Below are positions 6,749 through 7,807 of a DNA stretch of 7,807 nt, piece after piece. The DNA comes from Duncaniella sp. (GTDB lineage Bacteria > Bacteroidota > Bacteroidia > Bacteroidales > Muribaculaceae), in contig JAIDJD010000054.1 in NCBI GenBank assembly GCA_029052375.1, positions 1 to 7,807 of the forward strand, written 5' to 3'. How positions within the stretch are numbered: position 1 is the first letter of the stretch; every line of letters begins with the position of its first letter. The translations under genes and the position numbers were made by a program. Below the pieces are notes generated by a model. The model searched no databases. It was not told the origin of the DNA and saw only the letters and a list, made by a program, of their open reading frames with translations.

Positions 6749-6759
6749 CCCATTCCGGC

Positions 6760-6776
6760 GGGCAATACTGTTGCCC
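6760..6776. promoter_or_regulatory. Palindrome GGGCAA-N5-TTGCCC, candidate umuDC operator
   Basis: A perfect inverted repeat with 6-bp arms and a 5-bp spacer sits 11 bp upstream of the umuD -7 element, between the -7 and the expected -33 region. That is where a bound repressor would block RNA polymerase. umuDC operons are usually damage-inducible, so a repressor site is expected here. The repeat does not resemble the E. coli LexA box. Operator function is inferred from position and symmetry. Confidence 0.45.
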
Positions 6777-6784
6777 ATCCGGGT

Positions 6785-6833
6785 TAAAAAATCACATCAC
6801 CCCCGCGGACCCGATGGTCCGCGGGGGTGATGT
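6785..6833 (-). terminator. glgB: Very strong intrinsic terminator of the branching enzyme gene
   Basis: A perfect 18-bp stem: 6794-6811 (ACATCACCCCCGCGGACC) pairs with 6816-6833, with a CGAT tetraloop. Read on the minus strand it is followed by GATTTTTTAA, the U-tract of a Rho-independent terminator. It lies 51 bp beyond the glgB stop and insulates umuDC from read-through. The plus-strand side has no T-run. Confidence 0.92.
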
Positions 6834-6884
6834 ATGGTACAGGGGCTATATTATTATATATAGGTGTCTGGAATCCGTTGTGGA

Positions 6885-7807
6885 TTATTTCTTGCTCCTT
6901 GACTCTTTGGCGGCTGTCTTCGTGGCTGTCTTGGCGGCCTTCTTGACGTCTTCCTGTGTCGGGGTGGCCCTGCGGAGGCGGAGCACCTGGGCCGAGCGCG
7001 AGGGCAGGTAGAGCTTGAGCCATTCGCGGCCTGTGGGTGCGAAGAGGGGGTCGGTCTGTGTGAGGTGGTGTACGTTCTCGTCGATGTTGCCGTATCCGCC
7101 GAAGGCAGGATTGTCTGTGGAGAGCACAACCTCGTACTCGCCTGCCGGGGCAAGGACGCCATAGCCTGTGAACGACTTGGTGGGGCTGAAGTTGAAGACA
7201 AACACGAGGTCGCCGCGCATGAAGGCCAGCACCTGGTCGTCGTCCTTCTCCCAGAGCTTCACCACGGGGAGCGACTGGAAGTTGTAGACGCCTGATAAGG
7301 TGTGGACCATGGCGTTGTCGAAATCGTTGAGATACCTGTACTTGAGGTCTTCGCGGTCTACGAGGTCCCACTGGCGGCGAGCGTACTTGTAGCTCCATCC
7401 GTTGCCCTCGCGGGGGAAGTCTATCCACTCGGGATGTCCAAACTCGTTGCCCATGAAGTTGAGGTATCCGCCGTTGATGGTTGAGGCTGTCACGAGCCTT
7501 ATCATCTTGTGGAGGGCCATGCCGCGGGCCACGGCCATATTGTCGTCGTCCTTCATCATGTGCCAGTACATCTCCTTGTCTATGAGGCGGAAGATGACTG
7601 TCTTGTCGCCCACGAGGGCCTGGTCGTGGCTCTCGACATACGAGATGGTCTTCTCGTCGGCGCGGCGGTTGGTGAGCTCCCAGAATATCGAGGTGGGCTT
7701 CCACTCCTCGTCCTTGCGCTCCTTGAGGATCTTGATCCAGTAGTCGGGTATGCCCATGGCCATGCGGTAGTCGAATCCCATGCCGCCGTCCTTGATGGGT
7801 AGGGCGA
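6885..7807 (-). CDS. glgB: 1,4-alpha-glucan branching enzyme, C-terminal part (5' partial)
   Basis: The last 307 codons of a glycogen branching enzyme (GH13), which cuts alpha-1,4 chains and rejoins them as alpha-1,6 branches. The frame stays open to the window edge (ALPIKDGG before GFDYRMAMGIPDYW), so the catalytic nucleophile and acid regions are outside. Visible are conserved region IV, YVESHDQALVGDKT, with the transition-state-stabilising Asp codon at 7623-7625, then MGNEFGHPEWIDFPREGN, and the C-terminal all-beta domain (VLAFMRGDLVFVFNFSPTKSFTGYGV to the end). These phrases resemble the eukaryotic-like GH13_8 branching enzymes common in Bacteroidetes rather than the E. coli GH13_9 type. 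After the beta domain comes a tail of about 28 residues ending KKAAKTATKTAAKESRSKK, rich in Lys and Ala, with no known role. A strong terminator follows. Confidence 0.93.
   Translation of the reverse strand, partial: ALPIKDGGMGFDYRMAMGIPDYWIKILKERKDEEWKPTSIFWELTNRRADEKTISYVESHDQALVGDKTVIFRLIDKEMYWHMMKDDDNMAVARGMALHKMIRLVTASTINGGYLNFMGNEFGHPEWIDFPREGNGWSYKYARRQWDLVDREDLKYRYLNDFDNAMVHTLSGVYNFQSLPVVKLWEKDDDQVLAFMRGDLVFVFNFSPTKSFTGYGVLAPAGEYEVVLSTDNPAFGGYGNIDENVHHLTQTDPLFAPTGREWLKLYLPSRSAQVLRLRRATPTQEDVKKAAKTATKTAAKESRSKK

Noticed and set aside
6709..6765. N-terminal extension of umuD
   Set aside because: It spans the -7 promoter element and adds residues not found in UmuD proteins.
6784..7704. 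Long 306-codon open frame on the minus strand across glgB
   Set aside because: It overlaps the well-supported branching enzyme in another frame, has low-complexity Arg/Pro/His composition and even reads through the terminator hairpin.

Overview
The window looks like chromosomal DNA of a GC-rich member of the Bacteroidales, perhaps Muribaculaceae or Rikenellaceae. This is inferred from protein character (AmgK-like kinase carrying a RapZ-type C-terminal domain, secreted C1B peptidase, small outer-membrane barrel, GH13_8-type branching enzyme) and from promoter -7 elements of the Bacteroidetes form TAnnTTTG. There are no RNA genes, insertion sequences or CRISPR arrays. Eight protein genes fill almost all of the sequence; the first and last run off the window edges.

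Bases 1-1844 (+): a translationally coupled pair. The first is an aminoglycoside-phosphotransferase-fold kinase (AmgK-like, N-terminus outside the window) fused to the C-terminal domain of RapZ. The second is a MurU-like sugar-1-phosphate nucleotidyltransferase. AmgK and MurU are the known anomeric kinase and uridylyltransferase of the cell-wall recycling route that makes UDP-MurNAc (and possibly UDP-GlcNAc) from free amino sugars. In enterobacteria the RapZ C-terminal domain senses glucosamine-6-phosphate, so the fusion suggests a recycling kinase with a built-in amino-sugar sensor. This is the most interesting item in the window.

Bases 1821-4075 (-): a two-gene operon with an exported bleomycin-hydrolase/PepC-like cysteine peptidase followed by an uncharacterised ATP-grasp protein. 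They are joined by a TTGA overlap that implies a TTG start. The ATP-grasp gene runs 24 bp tail-to-tail into murU. Bases 4076-4229 hold divergent promoters for the peptidase operon and for a small outer-membrane beta-barrel gene (4230-4850, +), which ends in a clear intrinsic terminator.

Bases 4958-6708 (-): a umuDC operon for SOS mutagenesis (UmuD self-cleaving accessory protein and UmuC Y-family polymerase) with all catalytic residues present, a 7-bp overlap, a TAnnTTTG promoter and a GGGCAA-N5-TTGCCC palindrome just upstream that is a candidate operator. Bases 6785-7807 (-): the C-terminal part of a glycogen branching enzyme with a lysine/alanine-rich tail, followed by a very strong 18-bp-stem terminator that separates it from umuDC.
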